From assembly GCF_030462475.1 (NCBI RefSeq), contig NZ_JASMRZ010000036.1, forward strand, positions 1 to 56,867: DNA of 56,867 nt. The letters are read 5' to 3'. The position numbers and the translations under genes were made by a program. Below are positions 32,272 to 40,913 of the stretch, piece after piece (within the stretch, counting starts at the first letter, position 1; each line of letters opens with the position of its first letter). The DNA is from Variovorax sp. CAN15 (GTDB taxonomy: Bacteria; Pseudomonadota; Gammaproteobacteria; Burkholderiales; Burkholderiaceae_C). The notes beneath the pieces are model-generated. The model saw only the letters and a list, made by a program, of their open reading frames with translations. It did no database searches and was not told where the DNA came from.

Positions 32272-32334
32272 GCTATTCATTCAATAGCACGCCACACCCG
32301 CCGTTCAAGCGCTGCAACCTCAAAGGTACTTGAA

Positions 32335-33654
32335 ATGCGCGTGATCGTCCTCGGCGCCGGCCTGCTCGGCGTGACTTCGGCTTACTACCTCCAGCAACTC
32401 GGCCACGAAGTGACCGTGATCGACCGGCAGGCCACCCCGGCCGCCGAAACCAGCTTCGCCAACGGCGGGCAGATCTCCGTCAGCCACGCGGAACCCTGGG
32501 CCAACCCCAGCGCGCCGCTGAAGGTGCTGCAATGGCTGGGCAAGGAAGACGCCCCGCTGCTCTTTCGCATGCGCGCCGACATGCGCCAGTGGCTCTGGGG
32601 CCTGCAGTTCCTGCGCGAATGCACGCCGGCGCGCACCCGCCACAACATCGAACAGATCGTTCGTCTGGGCACATACAGCCGCTCGATGTTGCAACAGTTG
32701 CGCCGCGACACCGGCCTCAGCTACGACCAGCGCACGCAAGGCATCCTGCACTTCTATACGACGCAAAAAGAGTTCGATGGCGCCCTCGCCCCCGCCGAGC
32801 AGATGCGCGCCCTGGGCTGCGAGCGCCAGGTCATCTCGGCCGACGAGGCCGTGAAGATCGAGCCCGCCCTCGCCCACATCCGCCCGAAGCTGGCCGGTGC
32901 CACCTACACGGCCGAGGACGAATCCGGCGACGCCAACCGATTCGCGCGCGAACTCGTGGGCCTGGCCGCCGCCGCGGGCGTGAAGTTCCTGATGAGCCAC
33001 ACCGTCACCGCGCTGCGCGAGGCCGGCGGCAGCATCGACCACGTCGAGGCCACCGACAGCGAAGGCCGCTTCCAGCGCATCTGCGGCGACGCCTTCGTGC
33101 TGGCCATGGGTTCGCTGAGCCCGCTGTACGCCGCGCCGCTGGGTATCCGCCTGCCGATCTACCCGGCCAAGGGCTACTCGGTGACGCTGCCCGTCAAGGA
33201 CGCCTCGAAGGCGCACCAGGTCTCGCTGACCGACGACGAGTTCAAGCTCGTGTTCTCTCGCTACACCTCGGCCTCGGGCGACCGCCTGCGCATCGCCGGC
33301 ACGGCCGAACTCAACGGCTACGACCGTGACCTGAACCGCGTGCGCTGCGAGGCCATCGTGCGCCGCGTCGAGGAGCTCTTCCCGGGCGCCGGCGACACCA
33401 CGCAAGCCCAGTTCTGGACTGGCCTGCGCCCGGCCACGCCGAGCAACGTGCCGCTGATCGGCAAGACGAAGCTGCCGAATCTGTTCCTCAACACCGGCCA
33501 CGGCACCCTGGGCTGGACGCACGCCTGCGGCTCGGGCAAGTCGATCGCGCGGATCGTGAGCGGGCTGGAGCCGGAGGTGGATTTCGCGTTCACGGGCATT
33601 GCCCGCCCAAGCGGCTCGAACACGAGCCGCCTTCACTCCACGAGCGCGTCCTGA
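32335..33654 (+). CDS. dadA: D-amino-acid dehydrogenase (DadA family)
   Basis: A 439-residue FAD oxidoreductase of the DAO/DadA family. IVLGAGLLGVTSAYYLQQLG near 4-23 binds FAD. SFANGGQISVSHAEPWANP near 40-58 is the DadA signature. FWTGLRPATPSNVPLIGKT and NTGHGTLGWTHACGSGK are the C-terminal flavin-site blocks. DadA oxidises D-amino acids, chiefly D-alanine, to keto acids and passes electrons to the quinone pool. The glycine riboswitch upstream suggests this copy deals with glycine or is induced by it. The start is ATG 32335; the open frame upstream is riboswitch sequence. The 3' end overlaps the convergent gene by 22 bases. Confidence 0.9.
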   Translation: MRVIVLGAGLLGVTSAYYLQQLGHEVTVIDRQATPAAETSFANGGQISVSHAEPWANPSAPLKVLQWLGKEDAPLLFRMRADMRQWLWGLQFLRECTPARTRHNIEQIVRLGTYSRSMLQQLRRDTGLSYDQRTQGILHFYTTQKEFDGALAPAEQMRALGCERQVISADEAVKIEPALAHIRPKLAGATYTAEDESGDANRFARELVGLAAAAGVKFLMSHTVTALREAGGSIDHVEATDSEGRFQRICGDAFVLAMGSLSPLYAAPLGIRLPIYPAKGYSVTLPVKDASKAHQVSLTDDEFKLVFSRYTSASGDRLRIAGTAELNGYDRDLNRVRCEAIVRRVEELFPGAGDTTQAQFWTGLRPATPSNVPLIGKTKLPNLFLNTGHGTLGWTHACGSGKSIARIVSGLEPEVDFAFTGIARPSGSNTSRLHSTSAS

Positions 33655-35267
33655 GGCTGAACACTCGCCGTTTCGCTGCCGTCACGACTGCTGTCGCCAG
33701 CCGGCAGCATGTCGACCCTGAGCAACTGAAGACCGAAGCCGATGCGGCGAGCGTCGGCACTTTCAGCGACGTCGCAAGGTCTATGGGCGCCGGTCACGAA
33801 AATTTCGGCGTCCAGCAGTGGTCTGACATGCAGCTTCCGGGTATCCAGATCACAGAAAAATCTCAGTGAATCGCCCGTCTTGAAGGCTTGGCAGGCACAG
33901 CCGTTGATCCGCAGATCGAGCTCGACCGGCGCACTTTCACTTGGCTGATAGGGGGCTCCCGTTACGGTGACTCGCACCATGCCGGCTGCAGGCAACTCCG
34001 CGGTGTCGAGCACAAGCAGAAAGGAGGCAGAGTTCTCGGCGCTCCATACACCCCAGGGTTCGGGCTCGTGCCAACCGGCTGCCAGTCCCGCCGCATGGGG
34101 ACTCCCACTTCCGAAGCGGACATCGCCGCCCAACGCAACCTTCGGGCTGGAACGCAATCCCGCGGCTTCTAGCTGAAGCCCCCAGCGGAATCCGAATGCC
34201 CGGTCCACCATCTCCGCGTTCGTGGACGACATGACGGTGGAGTAGCGCTTCCTGGGCATCAGAAAGAACGGAACGCGAGCCCGGCCGACGACATCCTTCA
34301 TCACGGGAAGGGAGGCGACTTCGCTGCCAACGGGAATCCATTCGGTACATCCATCCGGGAGATGCGCGGCGTTGTTCCTGTCCGGGGTCATGAGAGCTTC
34401 TTTCCGATGACCGAAATACTCGGCCTCAGTCAACGCCCCCGAAGAAATTGCACTGAAGAATTCGATATTGCCTGCACACAGCATCGCGTAGATATTGGAC
34501 TCTGTCTTGACTGCATTGGGTATGCGTTCAAACAGGCCGTCGAGCAACGCCGTGTTTTCCTGATATGGATGCGGCTTGATTGCCAAGAGGTCCACAGTGG
34601 CAGCCAGTTGCGCCACCCTGTCCATGACATCTGCGGGACTGACCAACCGGCCATCGCAGACCAACGCCAGATCGACTTCCGTCTGGCCCAGAAAGACTCC
34701 CACTTTTGCATCGCGGCAAAGCAGTGCGCCATCGCCTCGTCGCGAGAACATCGCCTTCATTCCAATCGCAGCGCTTTGGAATGCCTCTTCCGGAATTCGG
34801 ATCTTCGAAAGAATGCGGGCAATTCGCCGGTTGTTGGTTCGCACTCCCAGGTGCAGATGCCGGGAAAAGCGCAACGGATGCACTTCGACGTCGATGAATG
34901 ATGCGCCAAGGGAGGCGATGTACTTCAACATGGATGGCTGCATCCCCCATCCGATGATCAGGCTGCGCTCGCCGAATCCATTGATTTCGCATCCCCTGAA
35001 CGCAGGCTGCAGATCGGCAATCGCGGCGCTCGCCCAACCCTCCACGGTCCGGGGCAGACCCAGCGAATCGATCATGAGCCCGACGGGAATCCGCCCCCCG
35101 CTCGAGACGGGATATTCCTCGCGCATGGAAACGCCCAAGGCTTGACCAGCGAACTCGAATAGTCCTCGAAGAAAACGCCTGTTGGACGGATGGGATTGAA
35201 GCCCGATCTCTTCCGATCGGAAGAAATCATCCAGAAAGATGATTTCATCAAAAGACAGGTGGCTCAT
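33633..35267 (-). CDS. Unrecognised 544-residue protein, possibly surface-glycan related
   Basis: No family is recognised with confidence. The N-terminal two thirds look like a globular alpha/beta protein with KPHPYQENTALLD and ISSGALTEAEYFG, wording reminiscent of the sugar-nucleotide end of KpsC/KpsS-type or GT-B polysaccharide proteins. The last about 150 residues form a likely beta domain that contains GWHEPEPWGVWS near 396-408, a Gly-Trp...Pro-Glu...Trp-Gly-x-Trp-Ser pattern I associate with accessory domains on glycan proteins. There is no signal peptide or membrane helix. Base composition is visibly less GC-rich than the neighbours, and the upstream gap is AT-rich, suggesting acquisition by transfer. 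It stands alone, convergent with dadA. Confidence 0.75.
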   Translation of the reverse strand: MSHLSFDEIIFLDDFFRSEEIGLQSHPSNRRFLRGLFEFAGQALGVSMREEYPVSSGGRIPVGLMIDSLGLPRTVEGWASAAIADLQPAFRGCEINGFGERSLIIGWGMQPSMLKYIASLGASFIDVEVHPLRFSRHLHLGVRTNNRRIARILSKIRIPEEAFQSAAIGMKAMFSRRGDGALLCRDAKVGVFLGQTEVDLALVCDGRLVSPADVMDRVAQLAATVDLLAIKPHPYQENTALLDGLFERIPNAVKTESNIYAMLCAGNIEFFSAISSGALTEAEYFGHRKEALMTPDRNNAAHLPDGCTEWIPVGSEVASLPVMKDVVGRARVPFFLMPRKRYSTVMSSTNAEMVDRAFGFRWGLQLEAAGLRSSPKVALGGDVRFGSGSPHAAGLAAGWHEPEPWGVWSAENSASFLLVLDTAELPAAGMVRVTVTGAPYQPSESAPVELDLRINGCACQAFKTGDSLRFFCDLDTRKLHVRPLLDAEIFVTGAHRPCDVAESADARRIGFGLQLLRVDMLPAGDSSRDGSETASVQPQDALVE

Positions 35268-35346
35268 CGTGGGGACAATTCGGCTTCGGGCTCCAACAAA
35301 ACGATCCTCTGAAATAACACCAAAGCACTCTTTTTTATATATTCAA

Positions 35347-35370
35347 CGCTCGCGCAGCATTTCGCGAGCG
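35347..35370. other. Perfect inverted repeat in an AT-rich gap
   Basis: CGCTCGCG and CGCGAGCG flank an 8-base loop (CAGCATTT). It sits in the 280-base gap between the 544-residue protein and the FIST gene, next to a TTTTTTATATATTC stretch. It is not followed by a U-run on either strand. It could be an operator or hairpin for the gene starting at 35267. Nothing else was recognised in this gap. Confidence 0.4.
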
Positions 35371-35547
35371 GTCATCATGACAGCTTGATTACATCAGATA
35401 ACATTTATCCCTTCGTTAGGCGCCAGATTTGCGCCCAATCGGACCGGTCGCCGTGTGGCGGACCAGACACAAGTCGATTTCAGGGAGGCCGCATCGAGAA
35501 ATGCTCATTCGAGGCGGACAAGGAGGGCGACTGTGCGTGTCGCTCCC

Positions 35548-36828
35548 TCAATCGGGCGCCGTGAACGCCGTCAACACCCCGGTATACCCATACAGATGGT
35601 GCCGCGCGATCTCCCCCGCGGCGAAAAAACCCACCAGCGGCACATCGCCCAGCGCGTGCCGCACGATCTGCAGCTCCGCCCCCGGCGCGCCGAAATGCGG
35701 ACCGCCGCGACCAGAGCAGCTCACGTACACAGCCCCCGCGATACGCCGAGCCGGGTGCGGCGCCGCCTCGGCCTCGCCGGCAGCCACCGCGCGCGCGGTG
35801 GCCAGCGTCTGCTCCTCGGGCTCCAGCTCTTCGCGGATTTCCGCGCAGATGCGCATCAGGTCGGCGCGCGCGGCCTGGGCGTTGCGGCGGCAGAAGGTCA
35901 GGCGCATGCCAGCTTCCGCTGTGTCGGCGATGGCGATGCCGCGGCGCGTGGGGTCGAGCCCGATGATGTGGCGCACGAGCACGTCGGCACCCAGGTCGCC
36001 GGTGCGGCGGATGCCGTCGCTGCCGGCATCGGCCAGGCCGACGAGGGTGTTGCGCACCGCGTCGATGGCTTCCTGCGGGCGTTCGAGCGACACCTGCAGG
36101 TCGGCCAGCAGCACGTCGAGCGCGGGCTCGCCGTCGAGTTTCAGCAGCAGGTTGCCGTCGGCCTCGGTGATCTCGCGCTCGCGGACCGCGCCCGAGCGCA
36201 GCGGCTGGCAGCCCTGGGTGACGCGCGACACCAGCCGCACGCCCTCGCCGAAGACCACGCCCGAGAGCCCGCCCGAGAACACGCCGCCCGCGGCGCCGTG
36301 CCCGCGGATGTTGCCGTTGCCGCCGATGGCGAACTGCAGCGCGCCGCCGCGCCCGGAAGACAGGCCGCCGAACAGGTAGCCGGTGTCGGTGCGCCCGGCC
36401 ATCTCGCCGATCAGCTCGGCGAGGTCGGGCGTGGCCGGGTCTGCGTGCACCAGCGCCGTGTGCGCCTCGAAACCGCTCATTTCCGAATTGCCCAGCGGCG
36501 CGACGCCGGAGAACACGCGGTACTGGTCGCTCGGCAGGGCGCAGAGCATCAGCGTCATGCCGGGCTCGTCGAAGTACTCGGCGTTGTTGGCCGAGACGCC
36601 GATGCCGACCGTGCCCGACCAGTCGGTCACTTCGGGCAACTCGGCGCTCAGGTGGTCGAGGATGTCCTGTGCGTCGTTCGCGTAGTGGTCGGTGATGTAG
36701 AGCAGCCCCAGCGTCGGCGCGGAGGCGTAGTCGGGCAGTGCCATCTGCGCCCGCAGCTGGGCGAGCACGAGGCCCGCCGCCATTCGCCATTGCGGATGGG
36801 TGGCATGGCCGGAGGGAAACAACTTCAT
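35548..36828 (-). CDS. FIST-domain (FIST N + FIST C) signal-input protein
   Basis: A 426-residue soluble protein with the FIST_N and FIST_C layout. The start MKLFPSGHATHPQWRMAAG is the usual opening. VTDWSGTVGIGVSANNAEYF near 70-90 and YLFGGLSSGRGGALQF are FIST_N blocks. The C-terminal half has AVYVSCSGRGGPHFG and HALGDVPLVGFFAAGEI then ARHHLYGYTGVL, typical of FIST_C. FIST domains are predicted to sense small ligands, possibly amino acids, and occur alone or fused to signalling domains. Here it stands alone. ATG 36828 is chosen over the TTG at 36840. Confidence 0.9.
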   Translation of the reverse strand: MKLFPSGHATHPQWRMAAGLVLAQLRAQMALPDYASAPTLGLLYITDHYANDAQDILDHLSAELPEVTDWSGTVGIGVSANNAEYFDEPGMTLMLCALPSDQYRVFSGVAPLGNSEMSGFEAHTALVHADPATPDLAELIGEMAGRTDTGYLFGGLSSGRGGALQFAIGGNGNIRGHGAAGGVFSGGLSGVVFGEGVRLVSRVTQGCQPLRSGAVREREITEADGNLLLKLDGEPALDVLLADLQVSLERPQEAIDAVRNTLVGLADAGSDGIRRTGDLGADVLVRHIIGLDPTRRGIAIADTAEAGMRLTFCRRNAQAARADLMRICAEIREELEPEEQTLATARAVAAGEAEAAPHPARRIAGAVYVSCSGRGGPHFGAPGAELQIVRHALGDVPLVGFFAAGEIARHHLYGYTGVLTAFTAPD

Positions 36829-36881
36829 GATGCGTGCCAACCCGTTCTGTTCAGCAAATGGAATGTGTGTGTCGCACGACG

Positions 36882-37628
36882 TCAGCGTCGGCCGGAGGTT
36901 CGCTTCCGGGCGGCAGTGGACGTCTTATTCTTTGCGGCCGGGGCCGCCGCCGTCGTCTTCTTTGCAGCGGGGGGCTTCCGGGCCGCCGCCGGCTTGCCGA
37001 TGACCGAGCCGACCGCGTCGGCCAGCGGCTGGGCCATGGCCGGCACCTTCAGTTGGGCCGCGTCCTGCAGCGCCGTGCTGGCGATCTGCTGGAACTGTTC
37101 GGTGAGCGAGCCCCACCACTGCATCGGGTCGACCACGCCCGCGCCGTCGACCGCCCCTGCCTTCGCCTTGGTCGCGGCCGGCTTGCGGCTCGGCTTCTTC
37201 GGCGGCGGAGCTTCTTCGGCTTCCTCTTCGTCCTCGATTTCCTCGGGCTCGGGCTCCGGCGCAGCCTGCACAGGCGCGGGCGCGGGGGCCGCGGCGGCGG
37301 TCGCCTGCCGGGTGAACGCGCTGGCGATGTCTTCCATGCGTACGTTCATGCCGCGCAGCGTCGACAGTGTCATCTTCTGCACTTCCAGCGCCTGGATGGT
37401 GGCCTTGAGCGCATGGCCGTTCTGTTCGAGCCAGTACTGCACCGTCTTGAGTTCCTGGATGCGCTTGTCGACCTCCTCCACGCTCAGCGTGGGCGCCACC
37501 CAGCTCGCGAGACTCGGGATGCCCGGCACCGAACCGGCGCCCGACGCCGCGCCGCCGGCGAGGTTCTTCAGGAAGTCGAATCCGGGAACGAACTGGCTGA
37601 AGTCGAAGGGCTTGCTGGCGTTGCTCAT
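36882..37628 (-). CDS. phaM: PhaM-like polyhydroxyalkanoate granule regulator
   Basis: A 248-residue protein. The N-terminus KPFDFSQFVPGFDFLKNLAG and the block LSVEEVDKRIQELKTVQYWL then ALKATIQALEVQKMTLSTL match PhaM, which binds PHA synthase and DNA and tethers PHA granules to the nucleoid in Cupriavidus. The middle is Pro/Ala/Glu-rich and very acidic (EPEPEEIEDEEEAEEAPPPK). The C-terminus is a Lys/Ala/Pro histone-like tail (AARKPPAAKKTTAAAPAAK) that should bind DNA. Single gene, ATG 37628. Confidence 0.85.
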   Translation of the reverse strand: MSNASKPFDFSQFVPGFDFLKNLAGGAASGAGSVPGIPSLASWVAPTLSVEEVDKRIQELKTVQYWLEQNGHALKATIQALEVQKMTLSTLRGMNVRMEDIASAFTRQATAAAAPAPAPVQAAPEPEPEEIEDEEEAEEAPPPKKPSRKPAATKAKAGAVDGAGVVDPMQWWGSLTEQFQQIASTALQDAAQLKVPAMAQPLADAVGSVIGKPAAARKPPAAKKTTAAAPAAKNKTSTAARKRTSGRR

Positions 37629-37707
37629 GCGGGAGGTCTCCTGGGTGCTGGGTATGGGTTTTCTTGTGTTGCCAGCTTACTCCAAGCCTCCGGGCTTTTA
37701 GCGTCCG

Positions 37708-39153
37708 TCAGAGCTCGCTTCTAACCTTGCTGAAGACTTTCCAGAAGGCCGCGTCCTGCGAGGTCGCGAAGTTGATCCGCATCATGGTGCTCGGCGGCCG
37801 GCGCGCGTGGAAGAGCGAGCCCGGCGCCAGCAGGTAGCCCTGGTCGAGCATGCGCTGGGTGAGCGCGTCGGTGTCCACGCCGGTGTCGACCCAGCCGAAG
37901 AGCCCCGCCGGCTCCGAGGCGAAGGTACAGCCGTGCGCCATGGCCAGCTTCACTGCCCGGCCCCGGGCGCCGTCGAGCCGGATGCGCACGCGCTCCGAGT
38001 GCCGGCGCAGTTGGCCCTGGTCGATGCACCACGACAAGGCCCGCTCGAACAGCGTGGGCGAGGTGAGCGTGGCCAGCAGCTTGGTTTCGAGCAGCCGCTC
38101 CTTCAGGTCGGGCGGCGCGGCCAGGAAGCCGATGCGCCAGTTGGGCGCCAGGATCTTCGCGAACCCGCTGACGTAGATGGTGCGCTGCAGTCCGTCGAGC
38201 GCGCTCAGCCGGGTGGCGTGCTCGGGCGCGAGGTGGCTGTAGGTGTCGTCCTCGACGATGTGGAAGCCATGCTCGTTGGCCAGCTTGAGCACGCGGTGCG
38301 CGCTGCCCGGCGTGAGGCTGTAGCCGGTGGGGTTGTGCAGCACGCTCACGCTGACGAAGAGCTTGGGGCTGTGCAGCTTGCAGTACTGCGCCATCACTTC
38401 CAGGTCGGGCCCGTCGGCACGGCGCGGCACCGGCAGGATGCGCATGCCCAGCGCCTCCAGCCGCGCGAACTCCAGCGCCCAGCCGGGCTCCTCGACCATC
38501 ACCGGATCGCCCGCGCGAAGCAGCGTGCGGCTCACGATGTCCAGCGCGTGGGTGGCGCCGACGGTGGTCACGATCTGCTCCGGCGAGGCCGGCACGTTGA
38601 TGCCCACCAGCTTCTGCGAGAGGCTGCGCCGCAGGCTCATGTCGCCGGCGGGCTCGCCGTACTGCAGCGACAGCTCCTGCAGCGCGGCTGTATTGGTCAT
38701 GCGCCGCACGGCCGTGGGCATGAAGGTGGAGGCCATCCAGTCGGGCGGGAACACGCCCATGCCCGGCTGCGGCTTGTCGCTCGGGCGGTGGAACATGCTG
38801 CGGATCAGCGAGCTGGCATCGGCCGGCACGCGCGAGGCCATCATCTGCACCGCGATCGCCGCGGGCACGCCCATCGTGCCGCTGGCGTCCGCGCCGTTCG
38901 TCGAACGGCCGTCCTGTGCCGGGGCGGAGTCGCGAACGTAGAAGCCGCGCTGGCGCCGGGCCTCGACCAGCCCCTGTGCCAGCAGCTGGTCGTACGCGGC
39001 GACCACGGTGTAGGGGCTCACGCCCTGCTGCCGCGCGCATTCGCGCACCGAGGGCAGCCGCGCGCCGGGCGGCAGCAGCCGGGTGCGGATGCGCTCGGCC
39101 AGGCGGTCGGCGAGCTGCCCCGTCAGCGACTGTGTGGAGGTGCGTGTGAGCAT
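37708..39153 (-). CDS. MocR-type transcription regulator (GntR wHTH + aminotransferase fold)
   Basis: A 481-residue fusion. Residues about 5-70 are a GntR winged helix (TGQLADRLAERIRTRLLPPG then ARLPSVRECARQQGVSPYTV). Residues about 110-481 are an aspartate-aminotransferase fold with the PLP-lysine motif VSGFAKILAPNWRIGF and HNPTGYSL. MocR proteins respond to PLP-bound ligands and often regulate an adjacent divergently transcribed transport or PLP gene. The divergent neighbour is a LysE exporter. ATG 39153 is preferred; a TTG at 39207 adds 18 residues without family character. Confidence 0.9.
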   Translation of the reverse strand: MLTRTSTQSLTGQLADRLAERIRTRLLPPGARLPSVRECARQQGVSPYTVVAAYDQLLAQGLVEARRQRGFYVRDSAPAQDGRSTNGADASGTMGVPAAIAVQMMASRVPADASSLIRSMFHRPSDKPQPGMGVFPPDWMASTFMPTAVRRMTNTAALQELSLQYGEPAGDMSLRRSLSQKLVGINVPASPEQIVTTVGATHALDIVSRTLLRAGDPVMVEEPGWALEFARLEALGMRILPVPRRADGPDLEVMAQYCKLHSPKLFVSVSVLHNPTGYSLTPGSAHRVLKLANEHGFHIVEDDTYSHLAPEHATRLSALDGLQRTIYVSGFAKILAPNWRIGFLAAPPDLKERLLETKLLATLTSPTLFERALSWCIDQGQLRRHSERVRIRLDGARGRAVKLAMAHGCTFASEPAGLFGWVDTGVDTDALTQRMLDQGYLLAPGSLFHARRPPSTMMRINFATSQDAAFWKVFSKVRSEL

Positions 39154-39207
39154 GCGTCGTCCGGGCTGTGCCGGATTCCCTGGCTTCTGTGTCGAAGGGG
39201 TGACCAA

Positions 39208-39238
39208 TACAGATTGCCTGATTGTTCGATCATCTGTA
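39208..39238. promoter_or_regulatory. Possible MocR operator (inverted repeat)
   Basis: TACAGAT (39208-39214) and ATCTGTA (39232-39238) are a perfect 7-bp inverted repeat with a 17-base spacer, between the divergent mocR-like and lysE-like genes. A second CTGTA follows at 39245-39249, so a direct-repeat reading (CTGTA-N6..CTGTA) is also possible. Confidence 0.4.
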
Positions 39239-39251
39239 CCGGAACTGTAAT
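39222..39251 (+). promoter_or_regulatory. Candidate promoter for the LysE-family gene
   Basis: TTGTTC (39222-39227), 18 bases, TGTAAT (39246-39251). The box pair overlaps the proposed operator, so a regulator bound there would directly affect this promoter. The start codon is at 39276. Confidence 0.4.
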
Positions 39252-39275
39252 GGTCGCAAGTTTAGAGTGTGTGTC

Positions 39276-39875
39276 ATGAACTGGCAAGAATTCACCGCGC
39301 TGCTGGTGCTGGCCACGGCGATGAGCTTCTCGCCCGGCCCCAACACCACGCTTTCCACCGCCCTGGCGGCCAACGGCGGCCTGCCGCGCGCCATGCGCTT
39401 CGTGGTCGCGGTGCCGGTGGGCTGGACCCTGCTGCTGGCGCTGTGCGCCGCAGGCATCGGCGCGCTGGTGGTGGCAATGCCCTCGCTGCGGCTGGCCATC
39501 AAGGCGCTGGGCATCGGCTACCTGCTGTGGCTGGCCTGGAAGCTCAGCGGCAGCGCCACGCTCGGCAAGGCCGACGGCAAGAGCCTCTCGGTGGGCTTCG
39601 GCCAGGGGGTGATGCTGCAGTTCGTCAACATCAAGGCCTGGCTGCTGGCGCTCACGCTGGTGGCCGGCTGGATCGCCGGGCAGCCCGACGCGCTGCACCG
39701 CTTCGCGATCGTGGCGCCAGTGATGCTGGCCTATGCCTTCGTCAGCAACTTCGCCTACGCGCTGGTCGGCGCCATGCTGCGCGATTGGCTGGCCAAGGGC
39801 TCGCGGCTGCTGTGGTTCAACCGCGCAATGGGGCTCGTGCTCGTGCTCACCGCCTGGTGGATGGTGGGCGTATGA
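39276..39875 (+). CDS. LysE-family amino-acid exporter
   Basis: A 199-residue membrane protein with six hydrophobic segments and the LysE/RhtB opening FTALLVLATAMSFSPGPNTT, whose SPGPN motif is family-defining. It probably exports amino acids or related compounds. The ATG at 39276 gives the normal start. It is divergent from the MocR-type regulator and its stop overlaps the next gene as ATGA, so it heads a regulated export pair. Confidence 0.9.
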   Translation: MNWQEFTALLVLATAMSFSPGPNTTLSTALAANGGLPRAMRFVVAVPVGWTLLLALCAAGIGALVVAMPSLRLAIKALGIGYLLWLAWKLSGSATLGKADGKSLSVGFGQGVMLQFVNIKAWLLALTLVAGWIAGQPDALHRFAIVAPVMLAYAFVSNFAYALVGAMLRDWLAKGSRLLWFNRAMGLVLVLTAWWMVGV

Positions 39876-40852
39876 GGAGCATCAAGGACGAAACGCTCGG
39901 CATGTGGCTGGGCGTGGTGGGCGTTGCGATGTTCGCCGTCACGCTGCCGATGACGCGCCTGGCCATCGGCCCGCAGGAGGCGCCGCAGCTGTCGCCGTGG
40001 TTCGTCACCCTCGGGCGCGCGGCGCTGGCGGGCGTGCTGTCGGCCGTCTTCCTGCTGGTGACGCGCTCGCCGCGCCCGGCGGCGCACCAGTGGAAGCCGC
40101 TGGGCATGGCGGTGCTTGGCAATGCCATCGGGTTTCCGCTGCTGCTGGCCTTCGCGCTGCGCGTGGTCACGGCCAGCCACGCGGCGGTGGTGACGGCGCT
40201 GCTGCCACTGGTCACGGCCGCCGTGGCGGCATGGGTGCTGCACCAGCGCGCGCGGCTGGGCTTCTGGCTCTGCGCCGTCGCGGGCAGCCTGCTGGTGGTG
40301 GTTTTCTCGGTGCTGCGCGCGAGCCAGGGCGGGCACGGCTTCGGCTTCGAATGGGCCGACCTGCTGCTGGTGGGCGCGGTCATCGCCGCCTCGCTGGGCT
40401 ACATCTACGGCGCGCAGGTCACGCCCTCGCTGGGCGCCGAGCGCGTGATCTGCTGGGTCTGCGTGATGGCGTTGCCCATCACCCTGCCGGCCACGCTGGT
40501 GCTGTGGCCCACGCAGCCGGTCGCCACCGCCTCCTGGCTGGGCTTCGTCTACGTCGGCATGTTCTCGATGTGGATCGGCTTCTTCGCCTGGTATCGCGGC
40601 CTGGCCCTGGGCGGGGCGCTGCGGGTGAGCCAGACGCAGTTGCTGCAGCCCTTCCTGTCGATCCTCGCGTCGATCCCGATCCTGGGCGAGCCGCTGGACG
40701 TGGTCACGCTGGCCTTCGCGGTCGCGGTGGTGGCCACGGTGGTCATCGGCAAGCGGCTGTCGCAGCCGGCGGCCCCTGGCCCCTCTCCCGCCCATGGGCT
40801 GGACGACAGCCGGGCCCGTGTCGTATACCGTGGCGGCACCCAGCCGGACTGA
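39872..40852 (+). CDS. EamA/DMT-family permease
   Basis: A 326-residue protein with about ten hydrophobic segments arranged as two EamA repeats. The start WLGVVGVAMFAVTLPMTRLA is typical of the first repeat, and YVGMFSMWIGFFAWYRGLAL of the second. The family exports amino acids or metabolites. Its ATG overlaps the LysE-family stop by four bases. The last 30 residues are hydrophilic and probably cytoplasmic. Confidence 0.88.
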   Translation: MRSIKDETLGMWLGVVGVAMFAVTLPMTRLAIGPQEAPQLSPWFVTLGRAALAGVLSAVFLLVTRSPRPAAHQWKPLGMAVLGNAIGFPLLLAFALRVVTASHAAVVTALLPLVTAAVAAWVLHQRARLGFWLCAVAGSLLVVVFSVLRASQGGHGFGFEWADLLLVGAVIAASLGYIYGAQVTPSLGAERVICWVCVMALPITLPATLVLWPTQPVATASWLGFVYVGMFSMWIGFFAWYRGLALGGALRVSQTQLLQPFLSILASIPILGEPLDVVTLAFAVAVVATVVIGKRLSQPAAPGPSPAHGLDDSRARVVYRGGTQPD

Positions 40853-40913
40853 GCCGCAGCCCGTCCGCCCCCGAACACCCGAATCACACCTCACCGCCTG
40901 AAAGAAGAAAGCC

